Shown: one piece after another, positions 23,390 to 33,478 of the stretch
Numbering within the stretch: the first letter of the stretch is position 1
Layout of the letters: every line of letters starts with the position of its first letter
Source of the DNA: an uncultured Eggerthellaceae bacterium
Lineage (GTDB): Bacteria > Actinomycetota > Coriobacteriia > Coriobacteriales > Eggerthellaceae
Assembly (NCBI GenBank): GCA_937892845.1
Contig: CALBGP010000029.1
Location: 62,001-126,000, forward strand
Length of the DNA: 64,000 nt
Direction: 5' to 3'
Notes under the pieces: generated by a model
Seen by the model: only the letters and a program-made list of their open reading frames with translations
What the model was told of the DNA's origin: nothing
The model's database searches: none
Translations under genes and position numbers: made by a program

Positions 23390-24970
23390 TCAGCGGGGAT
23401 CGCCGATTTTGACCACATGGGAATCGAAGTACTCGATGATCCTGTTCAAACGCACCTTGCCGGCATCGTCGCGGCCCAGATCGTCGATGAACACCACATA
23501 GCGCGGCTTCTTGTAACTGGCGATATACGCCTTGCAGGATCGCTGTATCTCCTCGGCGGTGGGTCGGCACCCCGCCTTCGGCTGGATCACGGCCGCAACC
23601 GCCTCCCCCATCACCGGGTCCTTCGTCCCGAACACCACGCAATCGGCCACATCGGGGTTGCGCAGAATCGCGGTCTGGACCTCGTTGATGAAGACGTTTT
23701 CCCCACCTGACTTGATCATGTCTTTCTTACGGGACTTCAAGTAGTAGAAGCCCTGGTCATCCACCGACATGATGTCGCCCGTCTTCAGCCAACCGTCCTG
23801 GGTGAAAGCGGCGCGGGTCAGCTCTTCCTGCCCGTAGTAGCCACTCATCATGGCCGGCGTGCGGACCACCGCCTCGCCGACCTGGCCGGGAGCCACGTCG
23901 CAACCGTCTTCGTCCAGGATGCGCACCTCGAGCTCATCCATGGGCCGCCCGATGGCAGCAAGCTGGGGCGCGCGCTCTTCGAGCATGCGGCGCGTGATGC
24001 GCATGGTGATGCCCGAACCGCTTTCGCTCTGGCCCCAGCCATAGTTGATTTCAGCATTGGGAAAGACGCGGTAGATATCCTCTATCACCTCAGGCGTCAT
24101 AGCGCCCGCGGCGCTTTGCACAATGCGAACGCTGGACAGATCGCGCGAAGCCGCATCGGCATGCTGCACAAGACGCAGATATGTCGTGGGCGGGAGCAGA
24201 ATCATATGCGTCACACGGCGCTCTTCGATCTGAGTCAAGATGCTTTCAGGGTCGAACTTCCCGCAAATCACCAACGTAGCGCCCGCGGACAGCGCGCACA
24301 TGAACCAGCTGTGTCCACCATGATGCTCGAGCGGGCATTGGATGAGAACCACAGGATGCTCCAAGGCGCACATGTCGTTCGAAGGCAGAATCGCCCGGAA
24401 CTCAGCGATATCCTGCGCATGCGTACGGCAAGCGCCCTTCGGCAGACCGGTGCTGCCACCCGTGAACTGTATGCGTGAAAGCGCGTCAGGGTTCCTGAAC
24501 AGCTCACCCTCGAGTTCTTCAGGTGCCGACTCCGCCAGATCGTAGAGCCGCGGGGCGAACGGCGTCTGTGCACCGACGGCCATCAGATCGAGCATGGCAT
24601 CGAAATCGCTCAAACTGGCTTCGACTTTATCCAGAAAACGCTTGTCGAACACCAGGAGCTTCGTGTCGACGGCGTTCGTCAGATAGGCTATCTCACGCGG
24701 AATGAGCCGATAGTTCAGAGGAACCGCGACTGCACCGATGCTCTGGATGGCAAGGTAGACAGCCACCAACTCAATGCTATTGGGCATCAGATAGGCAACC
24801 TTGTCACCCGCGACCACGCCGCGGCCATGGAACGCGCGGGCGATTTTGCGGACCAACAGGCCCATCTCCGCATAGGTTTGTTCGATATCGCCGCACACCA
24901 TTGCGATGCGGTTCGGATGCGCTCGCACGTTTTCAAGAAACGCATCGACCACGTTCCGGTATTCGGCCAT
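23390..24970 (-). CDS. Acyl-CoA synthetase/ligase, CaiC-like (ANL superfamily)
   Basis: 526 aa. ANL adenylating enzyme activating a carboxylate as acyl-AMP and then acyl-CoA. Motifs: IQFTGGSTGLPKGACRTH (P-loop), NYGWGQSESG (A4/A5 region), DGWLKTGD (A7), KSRKKDMIKSGGENVF (hinge) and DDAGKVRLN (catalytic Lys). The ATG at 24970 is preceded by GGAAGGACGT; longer frames upstream overlap the gap to the hydratase gene. In the minus-strand series it follows the CaiD-like hydratase by 71 bp, giving the caiA/caiC/caiD set of carnitine metabolism in a different order. Substrate unknown. Confidence 0.9.
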   Translation of the reverse strand: MAEYRNVVDAFLENVRAHPNRIAMVCGDIEQTYAEMGLLVRKIARAFHGRGVVAGDKVAYLMPNSIELVAVYLAIQSIGAVAVPLNYRLIPREIAYLTNAVDTKLLVFDKRFLDKVEASLSDFDAMLDLMAVGAQTPFAPRLYDLAESAPEELEGELFRNPDALSRIQFTGGSTGLPKGACRTHAQDIAEFRAILPSNDMCALEHPVVLIQCPLEHHGGHSWFMCALSAGATLVICGKFDPESILTQIEERRVTHMILLPPTTYLRLVQHADAASRDLSSVRIVQSAAGAMTPEVIEDIYRVFPNAEINYGWGQSESGSGITMRITRRMLEERAPQLAAIGRPMDELEVRILDEDGCDVAPGQVGEAVVRTPAMMSGYYGQEELTRAAFTQDGWLKTGDIMSVDDQGFYYLKSRKKDMIKSGGENVFINEVQTAILRNPDVADCVVFGTKDPVMGEAVAAVIQPKAGCRPTAEEIQRSCKAYIASYKKPRYVVFIDDLGRDDAGKVRLNRIIEYFDSHVVKIGDPR

Positions 24971-25041
24971 ACGTCCTTCCACCTCCCTTCCATCCCTTTC
25001 GGCGGCCGCCCTCCCGCAGCCGCCGAAAGCCACTGCAGCGC

Positions 25042-25806
25042 TCACTTTTTCGCGAACTTGGCCGCTGTCTGCTCGTACGCCTTCGTCGTAGTGCAGAACG
25101 GCGAAGCGGTCTGCTCGGCACTGAACGCAATCTGCAGGTCGGTATCGCACAGCGAATTGATCATAGTTTTGGCGACCTGGATGGAAGCGTCTGGCATGGC
25201 GGACAGCTTATGGGCGAGCTCCATAGTCACCGCCTCGAGGTCTGCCGAAGCGCACAGGCGATTGGCTATCCCCATCCGGGCAAGGTCGTCTCCGGACAGA
25301 CGTTCCCCGAGAAAGATGATCTCCTTGGCTCGCTGATGGCCGACCAATTCGGGCAGAAACTTCGTAACGCCCAGATCAGGGGCGATGCCTATCTGGCAAA
25401 ACGCCGGGATGATGACCGCAGACTCGGATATGCACACCAAATCACTCGCGAGGATGAAGGCGAAACCGCCGCCTACGGCATATCCGTCGACCATCGCTAT
25501 GACGGGTTTGGAGCACGAGCGCAGCGCCACCAGAGCCTTGACGTAATGGCGATAGGTTTTTCGGGCGTTTTCGGGGGTGTTCTCCTCTGGCGAGCTCTGG
25601 CTCAAATCGCCGCCGCTGGTGAAGTTGTCACCCGCGCCCCGCAAAACGACCACATGTATCTCGCTGTCAAGATCGGCCTCTTCGAGGCACTCGGTCAAAA
25701 GGTCCATCATGCGGGCGTTGATGGCGTTTTTCTTCTTCGGCTGGTTGAAGGAGATGACGGCAATGCTGTCGTCCCCTTTCTCCATGTAGACCACGTCGTG
25801 TTCCAT
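25042..25806 (-). CDS. Enoyl-CoA hydratase/isomerase, CaiD-like
   Basis: 254 aa crotonase-fold protein. It shows FNQPKKKNAINARMM near the N-terminus, the first oxyanion-hole segment GAGDNFTSGGDLS and the second AMVDGYAVGGGFAFILASDLVC. At the position of the hydratase catalytic Glu pair it reads FCQIGIAPDLGVTKFLPELVG, i.e. one conserved acidic residue is not obvious, so isomerase or dehydratase activity is also possible. Starts 27 bases after the flavoenzyme, so the two are likely co-transcribed. A carnityl-CoA-dehydratase-like step (removing water from a beta-hydroxyacyl-CoA) is the best inference. Confidence 0.85.
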   Translation of the reverse strand: MEHDVVYMEKGDDSIAVISFNQPKKKNAINARMMDLLTECLEEADLDSEIHVVVLRGAGDNFTSGGDLSQSSPEENTPENARKTYRHYVKALVALRSCSKPVIAMVDGYAVGGGFAFILASDLVCISESAVIIPAFCQIGIAPDLGVTKFLPELVGHQRAKEIIFLGERLSGDDLARMGIANRLCASADLEAVTMELAHKLSAMPDASIQVAKTMINSLCDTDLQIAFSAEQTASPFCTTTKAYEQTAAKFAKK

Positions 25807-25833
25807 AACGCAAAATCCCTTCTCGGCGTCGTT

Positions 25834-27935
25834 CTAGATTGCGCACGCGGTACGGTAGCCGGCCTTCGTCGCATCGGCGATTCGATGCGGATCGCTCGCA
25901 TCGCCGATGAGGTAAACCTCTTCGATGCAATCCTTGATTGATTCAGCCAGGCTCGGATTCGGTTTGAAGCCCAACGTCACGGCAACGGTCTTCGCCGGAA
26001 TGAAGACCTCCTCAACGCTGCCCTCCGCATCGGACTTCACGGCTTTGACGCCTTCTTCGGTGATCTCGGTAACGCGGGTCAGCGGGTACATTTCAATGTT
26101 TTCCGCCTTCTTGAAGCCGTTGATCAAGCCGAATCGATCGGAACCGCCGACATCCCAACCCACCTTCTTGCGCTCCTCGATGATGACCGCCTTGCGCCCG
26201 GTTTCGCGGCACAGTTCGCCGAACTCGCAGCCAGGCAGGCCACCGCCGACGATGGCGACATCGCGGGAGATGGGCCAATTGAGCTTCGCGGTCACCGCAC
26301 GGGCAAACGAAGGCGTGTAGTAGAAGCGCAGGAACGTGGTTGCGCCCCACCACTGAAGTTGTTGAACACGCCCTTCGACGCAGGCTTCTGTCCGTTGAGC
26401 ATCTCCAGGAACGCATGCGACTGCACAACGTTCTTGCCGTCGGCGCCGGGAACATCAAGGCTGATCACATCACCGCCGCAGGCGATGATGGCCACGTCAG
26501 GCTTCGCCGTCTTGATGAGTTCGGAGGTGACGGGGGTCTTGAGATGCACATTGATAGCAGGATGGCTTTTCACCATCTGAACCAAATGGTTGAGATAACG
26601 CTCATGATAGGGGCTGAAGATCGAAGACATCTTCACGCAGCCGCCCAGCCTCGGACCCGCTTCGTAGAGGTCGACCTCATGGCCACGCTCAACCGCAGTG
26701 ACCGCAGCATTGATTCCCGCAGGACCGGCACCCACCACCATGACGCGCTTCTTGGATTTTGCAGCGGGGAAAGCCTCATGGTCGAGCTCTTCGCCCAAAC
26801 GGGGATTCACACCGCAGTAGTTCAACGGCTTGCCCTGGCTAACAACGTCATCAAGGCAGCGGCAGCACACGATGCACTTGTTCATCTCATCGGTGCGGTC
26901 CTCCATGACTTTACGGGGAAGCGCAGGATCGGCGATGCTGTAGCGAAGGCCTGCGACCACATCGATCCTGCCAGTCTGAAGCGCCTGCTCCATGGCAGCA
27001 GGGTCGGTGTTGCGATATCCCTGGGCAACGGGCTTTTTCGCCACGGTCTTGATCTTTTCGGAAATCCAGGTCCAGTGGCAGTCCTCGATAACCTTGGTGG
27101 TCAGGGGAACGCTGGTCTCATGCCAGCCTACAGCCAGATCATGCAAATCGCAGCCTGCCTCCTCGAGCATAGGCGCGATCTGAAGAGCCTCCTCCATGGA
27201 CAGGCCTTCACCAGCAGGGCTTTTGATGAAGTCGACCGGCGACCAGCGGACCACGATGGGAAAATCGGGACCAACAGCCTCACGCACCCCACGGATGGCC
27301 TCAACCGCAAGGCGTGCGCGATTTTCGAGGCTTCCGCCGTATTCGTCGGTGCGGTTGTTAGTGGCCTTCGCCATGAAACGGCTCATGATGCCGCCCACGC
27401 CAGCCATGACCTCTACCGCATCGAAACCGGCCGCCTTGCACACACGTGCTCCGTTGATGATGTCGGACTTGAACTTCTCGATCTGTTCGATGGTCATTGC
27501 CTTGAAGCCGCCCATGAATTTGAGGATGGCGATATCGGAAGGACCGTAAGGACTCTCCGGGAGCTCATCGGAAGGCTTCCAGTCATGCACGCAGTACATC
27601 TGCGCGCAGATGAGGCCGTCGTGCCGGTGCACGGGGTCGATCATGTATTTCTGCAGATCAGGGATGCAGGATTCGTCATAGCAGGAAGGCGGCGCGTGGA
27701 TGATGGGATTGGCGGCTTCGAGCTCGTTGCGCTTCCAAGGAACGACCGTCTGGATGATGAGAGCCGTCTGTCCCTCGGCCCGCTCTTCAAGATACGACGC
27801 CAAACGGCTGGTGGGGCGGTTGTCCGGCGTGACATAGCCCAAGCCGGGCGACATCGATGTTGTAATCATGCGGTTCTTGAGCGTGATGCCGTTGACCTGC
27901 AACGGTGACCCTAATATCGGATACTGCTTGCTCAT
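25834..27935 (-). pseudogene. BaiCD/2,4-dienoyl-CoA reductase-like flavin enzyme, frameshifted
   Basis: Two frames together encode about 700 aa. Residues 1-350 form an Old-Yellow-Enzyme TIM barrel (ILGSPLQVNGITLKNRM, then NNRTDEYGGSLENRARL). CIVCCRCLDDVV plus a later Cys forms the [4Fe-4S] site; VMVVGAGPAGINAAV and DVAIVGGGLPGCEFGEL are the FAD and NAD(P)H folds. This is the domain order of FadH and BaiCD enoate reductases. The frame breaks near 26330-26340 in a GGTGGGG run: one extra G restores FSGGGATTFLRFYYTPSFARAV. ATG 27935 follows GAAGGAGAG. It heads the minus-strand CoA-enzyme series. The break could be real decay, phase variation or a homopolymer error. Confidence 0.85.
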
Positions 27936-28155
27936 TCGCGGCTCTCCTTCTCGTCGAATGGAATCTCTGCTCCGTGGCAGGCGATACGGCCTCAACCTGC
28001 CCGTGCGGCTGTCGCAGAACCATTAGCAAATTGCGTGCCAACACCATCAATTCCGGCGCTCCGAACAACGCATCCCAGTCCGCGGCGCTTTCGGCACGAT
28101 TTTTGCTAGAAGATTGCCGAGAAAGACCGTTTCGCAACAAGAAAGAGAGGGAACC

Positions 28156-28920
28156 ATGGCGAAGAAACCCCGCTACCGGGCACCCGAAGGAGAATTCGCA
28201 CGGCTCACTGACGAGAATTCGTTCCGCCTGTCTTTCGCCCCCGAAAAGAAACTCCCGGTTGACATAGGCATCGAGCTTCCGGATGGAAGAATGCAAGTGC
28301 TGGTCAAGCGAGGAAAGTCCTTGCCGTTCCAGCACAACGAGATGTACTCGACGGCTTCCGCCTACCAGACCTCCGTGGAGATGCATTTCCTTGTGGGCAA
28401 TCGTCCGCTCGCCAAGGACAATCAGACGATCGGCCGTATCCGCCTGAACAATATCCGCTGGTCGAACCAGGGCCTGCCAGCACTGGATGTACTGGTTGAA
28501 GTGCGCAAGGGCACACTGGCAATAGGCTCGAACAACCTGGACCGCACTCGCGACAAAGGTGCGGTCTCCGACGTATGCGCAGGTCTGAGCGCCGATGATA
28601 TCGAGAAGCTCCTCGCCGACGCACGTGATAACGAGGAGCGCGACGCCGCATGGCAGTCCTACATCGCCGAGACCGACGATGGCCGCCAACTCATCAACGA
28701 GCTCGCCGACATGTACGCAGCCGCCAAAAAGAAGATGTCCTTCAGCCAGAAACGCGAGCACAACAAGATAGTCAACCGCGTTTGCAAAGCCCTCAACTCA
28801 CCCCTCAAGAAAATGGACGATGGGTCAATCGCCCAGTATCGAGCCGACATCGAAGCTCTGAAGGCGAGCATGCCCCATCTTCGCACCCTCCAGGCACAGG
28901 TCATGGGCTGGTACAAGTAG
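28156..28920 (+). CDS. Stand-alone Hsp70 (DnaK) substrate-binding-domain-like protein
   Basis: 254 aa with no nucleotide-binding domain. Residues about 30-130 follow the DnaK beta-sandwich pattern: LPVDIGIELPDGRMQVLVKRG matches DnaK's LGIET-GG-M-T-LI-KN; then LPFQHNEMYSTASAYQTSVEMH; then G-N-R-PLAKDNQTIGRIRLNNI and PALDVLVEV. The segment LSADDIEKLLADARDNEERD corresponds to DnaK's first lid helix (GLNEDEIQKMVRDAEANAE). The rest is helical. ATG 28156 follows GAAAGAGAGG; a longer upstream frame lacks a site. It is divergent from the BaiCD-like gene with a 220-bp shared promoter region, and followed by a terminator. Perhaps a holdase for the flavoenzymes or an adaptor to DnaJ/DnaK. Confidence 0.7.
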   Translation: MAKKPRYRAPEGEFARLTDENSFRLSFAPEKKLPVDIGIELPDGRMQVLVKRGKSLPFQHNEMYSTASAYQTSVEMHFLVGNRPLAKDNQTIGRIRLNNIRWSNQGLPALDVLVEVRKGTLAIGSNNLDRTRDKGAVSDVCAGLSADDIEKLLADARDNEERDAAWQSYIAETDDGRQLINELADMYAAAKKKMSFSQKREHNKIVNRVCKALNSPLKKMDDGSIAQYRADIEALKASMPHLRTLQAQVMGWYK

Positions 28921-28949
28921 CATCCGCCGCCAAAACGGCATCCATCGAA

Positions 28950-28984
28950 AAGATAAGCCGCCTCTATGGGCGGCTTATCTTTAT
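28950..28984 (+). terminator. Intrinsic terminator after Hsp70-like gene
   Basis: AAGATAAGCCGCC pairs perfectly with GGCGGCTTATCTT (13 bp) around a 6-base loop, followed by T/A-rich sequence, 30 bases past the stop codon. Confidence 0.9.
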
Positions 28985-29119
28985 TTGGCCGAATCGCCTG
29001 ATGGATGGATAGACAATCCTATCTTGGACCGAAGCAGGTTTGCAGCCCTGCCCCGGTCCGGCGGCAAGCCTGATAAGACCAACCGCTCCCAGGAGGTACG
29101 ACGCCCAGACGGCTATCGC

Positions 29120-30406
29120 TTACGCAGCCTTCTTCTCCCAGATCTTGCGACCCACGGGGACGATGCTCAGCGACAGCACGATGATGACCGCATAGAAGAC
29201 CATCATCATGACCATGGCAGCCTGGTAACCACCGGTCAGATCGAACAGGGTGGCGTAGATCAGAGCCGAGAAACCGGAGAACACATTCAGACCGGTAGCG
29301 ACAACGGCGAAGATATTGGCATAATCCTTCTGGCCGAACGCCTGACGGCAAGTCATCGGAGGAACGATATTGAGGGCGGCGTAGCCGAAGCCGAAGAACG
29401 CAACACCCAGGTAGAACAGCATGACGCTGCCGCCGCTGATCATGATGATCGCAGCACCGGCAAAGCCGAGCACACCTGCGGTGAGGCCGGAAACCTTGGC
29501 ACCGAAGTGATCGGCAATCCATCCCAGACCGAACTTGCCCACGATGGAGGCGTACATGGCGATGGAGACAGCCAGAGCGCCCACGGCCGCAGCCTCAGCA
29601 CCGAACGCAGCGTTGACATTGGCGTAACGGGCAACCTGCTGGATGAAGGAGGCGGAGATGACGAACAGGCCCGCCATCAGGATGAGACCCCACAAGGCAG
29701 GGCTCTTCATGGCCTGCTTCTGGGTGCAGCCGTCTTCGGGGCCGACTTCCCACTTGGAAGCAGCCTTGGCCTTGGCGGTAACGGTCTCGCCGTAGCCATA
29801 GGGCAGGACGCCCATCTTCTCGGGAGACTCGCGCAGCAGTGCGACGGTCAGGCCGACGGAGAGAACGGTGGTGATAATACCGCAGATGATACGGGCGGTC
29901 TGCCAACCATATGCAGCGATCCAGCCGCCGATGATGGGGCTCATGATAGCGCCCAGCAGCGAAACCATGACGCCGATGACACCCAGGACGGTGCCGTTGT
30001 TCTTAGCGAACCAACGGTTGACCATGGTGGGGGTTGCGATGTACATCCAGAACGCGGAAGATGCGCCGTAGAGAACGCCGTAGAGATGCCACTGCCACGG
30101 AGCGTTGAACCATGCGCATGCCAGCGAAGACAGCGAGAACACCGCGGCGGCGCCGGTCATGACCCAGCGCGGGTTGTACTTGGAGAGGATCTTGCCCGCG
30201 ATGGGCGTGCAGATTGCGGCCACCCAGGGCTGGATGGACATGTACAGCGAAGCTTCGGTCTGCGACCAGCCGAATTCATTGATGACGGGCGTCAGGAACA
30301 AACCGGCATGGTTTGCCATGAAGCCCAGAGGGACAGCGTAGAACGCAACACAGGCGACTGCGATCGCCCAGGCGTAGTTGCTACCCTTTGCATTAGTAGT
30401 TCCCAT
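29120..30406 (-). CDS. MFS transporter, oxalate/formate antiporter-like
   Basis: 428 aa with about twelve hydrophobic helices. Features include FGWSQTEASLYMSIQPWVAAICTPIAGKIL in the TM1-TM2 region, WFAKNNGTVLGVIGVMVSLLGAIMSPIIG, a central cytoplasmic loop (RESPEKMGVLPYGYGE...) and GLGWIADHFGAK, the pattern of the OFA/monocarboxylate branch of the Major Facilitator Superfamily. ATG follows AAGGAGAAG. It lies between the enzyme block and the CoA-transferases and reads in the same direction, so it probably imports the carboxylate substrate or exports the reduced product. Confidence 0.85.
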   Translation of the reverse strand: MGTTNAKGSNYAWAIAVACVAFYAVPLGFMANHAGLFLTPVINEFGWSQTEASLYMSIQPWVAAICTPIAGKILSKYNPRWVMTGAAAVFSLSSLACAWFNAPWQWHLYGVLYGASSAFWMYIATPTMVNRWFAKNNGTVLGVIGVMVSLLGAIMSPIIGGWIAAYGWQTARIICGIITTVLSVGLTVALLRESPEKMGVLPYGYGETVTAKAKAASKWEVGPEDGCTQKQAMKSPALWGLILMAGLFVISASFIQQVARYANVNAAFGAEAAAVGALAVSIAMYASIVGKFGLGWIADHFGAKVSGLTAGVLGFAGAAIIMISGGSVMLFYLGVAFFGFGYAALNIVPPMTCRQAFGQKDYANIFAVVATGLNVFSGFSALIYATLFDLTGGYQAAMVMMMVFYAVIIVLSLSIVPVGRKIWEKKAA

Positions 30407-30647
30407 TTCTTCTCCTTGTCTCTCAACGCATCCAATGGGCCAGGGATGCGTTTAAACCATTAGCGAAAACCATGCCGGCCATCCTCTGCAACGGAAGACG
30501 GCGGTCCCGCTAATCATCTAAGCGAACGCATCGCCTGCCTGCCGATAAACGACGGACAGGCAATGCGGACTTAGCGCGAACCCGAAGCACGGCACCATCT
30601 GGAATCGGTATCCCCGAAGGCCGGGCGCCGGGCATGATGACTGGCCG

Positions 30648-31892
30648 CTATTTCGCGGCCTTGAGCACGCCTTTCTCGTAGAGCGCGGCAACTTCTTCGG
30701 GCGAATAGCCCAGCTCTTCCATCACGTCGGCCGTATCGGCGTCGTATTTCGCGCCGCCTCGGACGATCTGGCCGGGATGCTTGCTGAACTTGGGGAACAT
30801 GTTGACCTGCTTGACGGTCTTCTCCGTCACCTCATCGAAGCATTCGATGAACACCTCACGGGCCTGGTACTGCGGATCGCGCAGCATACGTTCATAGGTC
30901 ATATGCGGCGCAACGGGCACACCCATGGAACTGAACTGCTCATTCACTTCATCCACGGTATGCTCGAGGCAGTACGCATCGAGCGCGGCGCGGAACTTGG
31001 CGGCGCGGGCAGGCAGCGGATCGTTGATATCCTTGCAGCCAGGCGCACGGGTGATGGAAGGATAGGTTCCGATGGGCTGGAAGTCGGGATCGTCGGCGAA
31101 CCCGAAGAACTCAACCAGCTTGCGGACGGGACCGTTGCCGCCTACGGCAACCTGAACGTAGCCGTCCTTGCATTTCTGCGAGCCTGCGCAGGCGCCCACG
31201 AAGTCTTCGTTTCCGATAGGGGTGGGCTGGATGTCATGGTTGATGCCGTCCGAAAGAGTCGCGCCCTGCACGCGCACCAGGGATTCGAACTGCGTGCAAT
31301 CGATGCTTTCGCCTTCGCCGGTTTCACAGGTACGGATAACGGCGGCCAACGTGGCCCATGCACCCATCAGGCCGGTCATGTAATCACCGGTAAAGGGCTT
31401 GGTTACCGAAGGAGGAGTGCCCGGGAAGCCATTGAGGCTCGCGTAGCCGGAGAACGCCTGCCCGATGGGATCGAACGAAGCCTTCTTCACATATGCAGGA
31501 TCGCCCGTCTGGCCGAAACCGGAAATATGCAGGATGACCAGCGCGGGATTGTGCTCCCAGAGCACCTCATCGGTCAAACCCCATTTCTTCCACGTACCGC
31601 CCTTGGACGATTCAACCAGAACATCTGCATCCTCGATCAGGCGGAACAAGACCTCTTTGCCTTCATCGGTAGGAATGTTGAGGGTCATCATACGCTGGTT
31701 GCGGCGCTCGGCCGACCAAGCATCGCCGTACATGCGGTACATGTCGGGCGCCATAACGCTCTCGAGCTCTATGACGTCTGCGCCCTGCTCCGCAAACAGC
31801 CCGCACACGAACGGACCCGCAATGACGCTTGCCGCGTTGATCACCTTCAGCGATTGAAGGTTACCGAACTTGGGCATTTCGGATGCTTTCAT
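30648..31892 (-). CDS. CaiB/BaiF-family (type III) CoA-transferase 1
   Basis: 414 aa. Type III CoA-transferases swap CoA between acids. It has the CaiB-like opening MPKFGNLQSLKVINAASVIAGPFVCGLFAEQGADVIELE, DEVLWEHNPALVILHISGFGQTG (typical of carnitine CoA-transferase) and the family's catalytic Asp in TGDYMTGLMGAW (about residue 170). C-terminal YQAREVFIECFD...KHPGQIVRGG also matches. ATG 31892 follows GAGGAGG at 6 bases. Gap of about 240 bp to the downstream MFS gene and about 205 bp from transferase 2 upstream. One of three paralogues here, which suggests different CoA donors or acceptors. Confidence 0.9.
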   Translation of the reverse strand: MKASEMPKFGNLQSLKVINAASVIAGPFVCGLFAEQGADVIELESVMAPDMYRMYGDAWSAERRNQRMMTLNIPTDEGKEVLFRLIEDADVLVESSKGGTWKKWGLTDEVLWEHNPALVILHISGFGQTGDPAYVKKASFDPIGQAFSGYASLNGFPGTPPSVTKPFTGDYMTGLMGAWATLAAVIRTCETGEGESIDCTQFESLVRVQGATLSDGINHDIQPTPIGNEDFVGACAGSQKCKDGYVQVAVGGNGPVRKLVEFFGFADDPDFQPIGTYPSITRAPGCKDINDPLPARAAKFRAALDAYCLEHTVDEVNEQFSSMGVPVAPHMTYERMLRDPQYQAREVFIECFDEVTEKTVKQVNMFPKFSKHPGQIVRGGAKYDADTADVMEELGYSPEEVAALYEKGVLKAAK

Positions 31893-32097
31893 TTACAACC
31901 TCCTCGTTGCACACATCGTTTTGATGCACGCGCCTTCCGGCTTCATGCTCGATTTCCCAATAGCAAGTTTCGTGCCAATCCTCACCCACCATTTTCCGAA
32001 CCGATGTCGGACACATTGCCCGAAGCGTGCAACACCTGTCCCGCGCAAAGCCGCCTGGCGGAGCACTGCACCTGGATTCCGTCCTGTTAAGACAGCC

Positions 32098-33336
32098 TTA
32101 GAACACGCCCGATTCGCCATACGGACGCTGACCGAGCAGCTTTTCTGCATACATGAGCTCAATGGTCTGAGGACTTATCCCCAGCTCCCCGAGTACATCC
32201 TCGTTGTCCTGCCCGATTGCAGGAGCACCGCGCCACACGCGCCCAGGATTGCGGGAAAGCTCCGGAACCACCTTCACGCCCACCAGTTCGTCGCCATCCT
32301 GTCCTTCCCAGGTGCAGATCACGCCGCGGGCCTCGTACTGGGGGTTGGTCTTTGCCGCCTCGTAATCCATCAGGCGCGAACATGGGACGCCGCCGCCCGC
32401 AAGAATCTCTTCCGCCTGAGCTGCGGTATGCCGTGAAAGAAATGCGGCGAAAGCCTCCTCGGCAACTTCGCCCGCGCGGCTCCCGTAGGCGATGATGCCC
32501 TCCCCTTCAGGAAACAACTCGCTGCCGTATTCGAGCCCGATCAGCGGCAAGCCGGCCTTGAGAACGCCCGGACCCAGGAACAGCACGTAGATTTCTTCGC
32601 CATCTGCGCACTCATAGGTCCCGTACAGCGCGCAGATCAAGCTATGATCGCCTTCCTTGACGTAGTCCTTTCCGTATTTCCAGTAATCGAACGGGTAGTT
32701 GGCCTGAATGCGCATCATGGCCTCGAACTGAGCTACGTCGATGCTCTCGCCTTTACCGGTGCGGGTACGGTCGAGCAGCGCCGCCAGCGTCATGCCGAAC
32801 GCATAGAACGCCGCCGTGTAGTCGCCGGGAAACGGCATGGCGGGAACGGAGCGCTGGCCCGGCAGGCCGTTCATGCGCATAGCGCAGCCGAAGGCCTGGG
32901 CGATGGGGTCATAGCTCGCACGGCGCACATATTCAGGCACGCCCGTCTGGCCGAACCCCGAAATATGGGCTATGACGAGACCCGGGTTCGCCTCCCAAAG
33001 CACCTCATCGGCCAAGCCTGCGCGGGCGAACCTCCCGCCAGTCGACGCCTCGATAAGCACGTCGGTTCCAGCCATCAACTTGAGGAACGCCTCCCGGCCT
33101 TCGCCCTCCATATAGTTCATGGCCACACTGCGCATGTTGCGGCGATCCTGCTGCCAGCTTCCGCCATGAACCGAGAACCGGCCCATGTCGGGCGTCGTCG
33201 GATGTTCTATCCAGATTACGTCCGCCCCGTGCTCCGCATAGAGTTCGGCCGCGAAGGGCGCGGCCACCGACAGGCCTATCAGCACCACGCGGTATCCGCG
33301 GAGCAGGCCGAATTCGGGAATGTCTGCCGTCTTCAC
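32098..33336 (-). CDS. CaiB/BaiF-family (type III) CoA-transferase 2
   Basis: 412 aa from a GTG start at 33336, which follows AAGGAGG at 7 bases; the open frame runs much further upstream into the next gene's territory but without a site. The N-terminus IPEFGLLRGYRVVLIGLSVAAPFAAELYAEHGADVIWIE lacks the usual IAGPF of paralogues 1 and 3. DEVLWEANPGLVIAHISGFGQTGVPEYV and the catalytic Asp in FPGDYTAAFYAFG are present. It is divergent from transferase 3, sharing a 142-bp promoter region. Confidence 0.9.
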   Translation of the reverse strand: MKTADIPEFGLLRGYRVVLIGLSVAAPFAAELYAEHGADVIWIEHPTTPDMGRFSVHGGSWQQDRRNMRSVAMNYMEGEGREAFLKLMAGTDVLIEASTGGRFARAGLADEVLWEANPGLVIAHISGFGQTGVPEYVRRASYDPIAQAFGCAMRMNGLPGQRSVPAMPFPGDYTAAFYAFGMTLAALLDRTRTGKGESIDVAQFEAMMRIQANYPFDYWKYGKDYVKEGDHSLICALYGTYECADGEEIYVLFLGPGVLKAGLPLIGLEYGSELFPEGEGIIAYGSRAGEVAEEAFAAFLSRHTAAQAEEILAGGGVPCSRLMDYEAAKTNPQYEARGVICTWEGQDGDELVGVKVVPELSRNPGRVWRGAPAIGQDNEDVLGELGISPQTIELMYAEKLLGQRPYGESGVF

Positions 33337-33478
33337 AATGAATCCTCCTTGAGGGCCATCTTTCCGTCTCGGTTTCTCATGTCGCAAAAAGCGTGCCATG
33401 GCATGCAATTTGCTAGCCCGAATACAACGCGCTGAATCCGTCCGGGCGCGCGAAACCGATTGAAAGCAAGGTGGAAAC

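Noticed and set aside
26340..27908. 522-codon plus-strand frame opposite the enoate reductase
   Set aside because: The opposite strand encodes the conserved flavoenzyme; the plus-strand translation has no recognisable motif.
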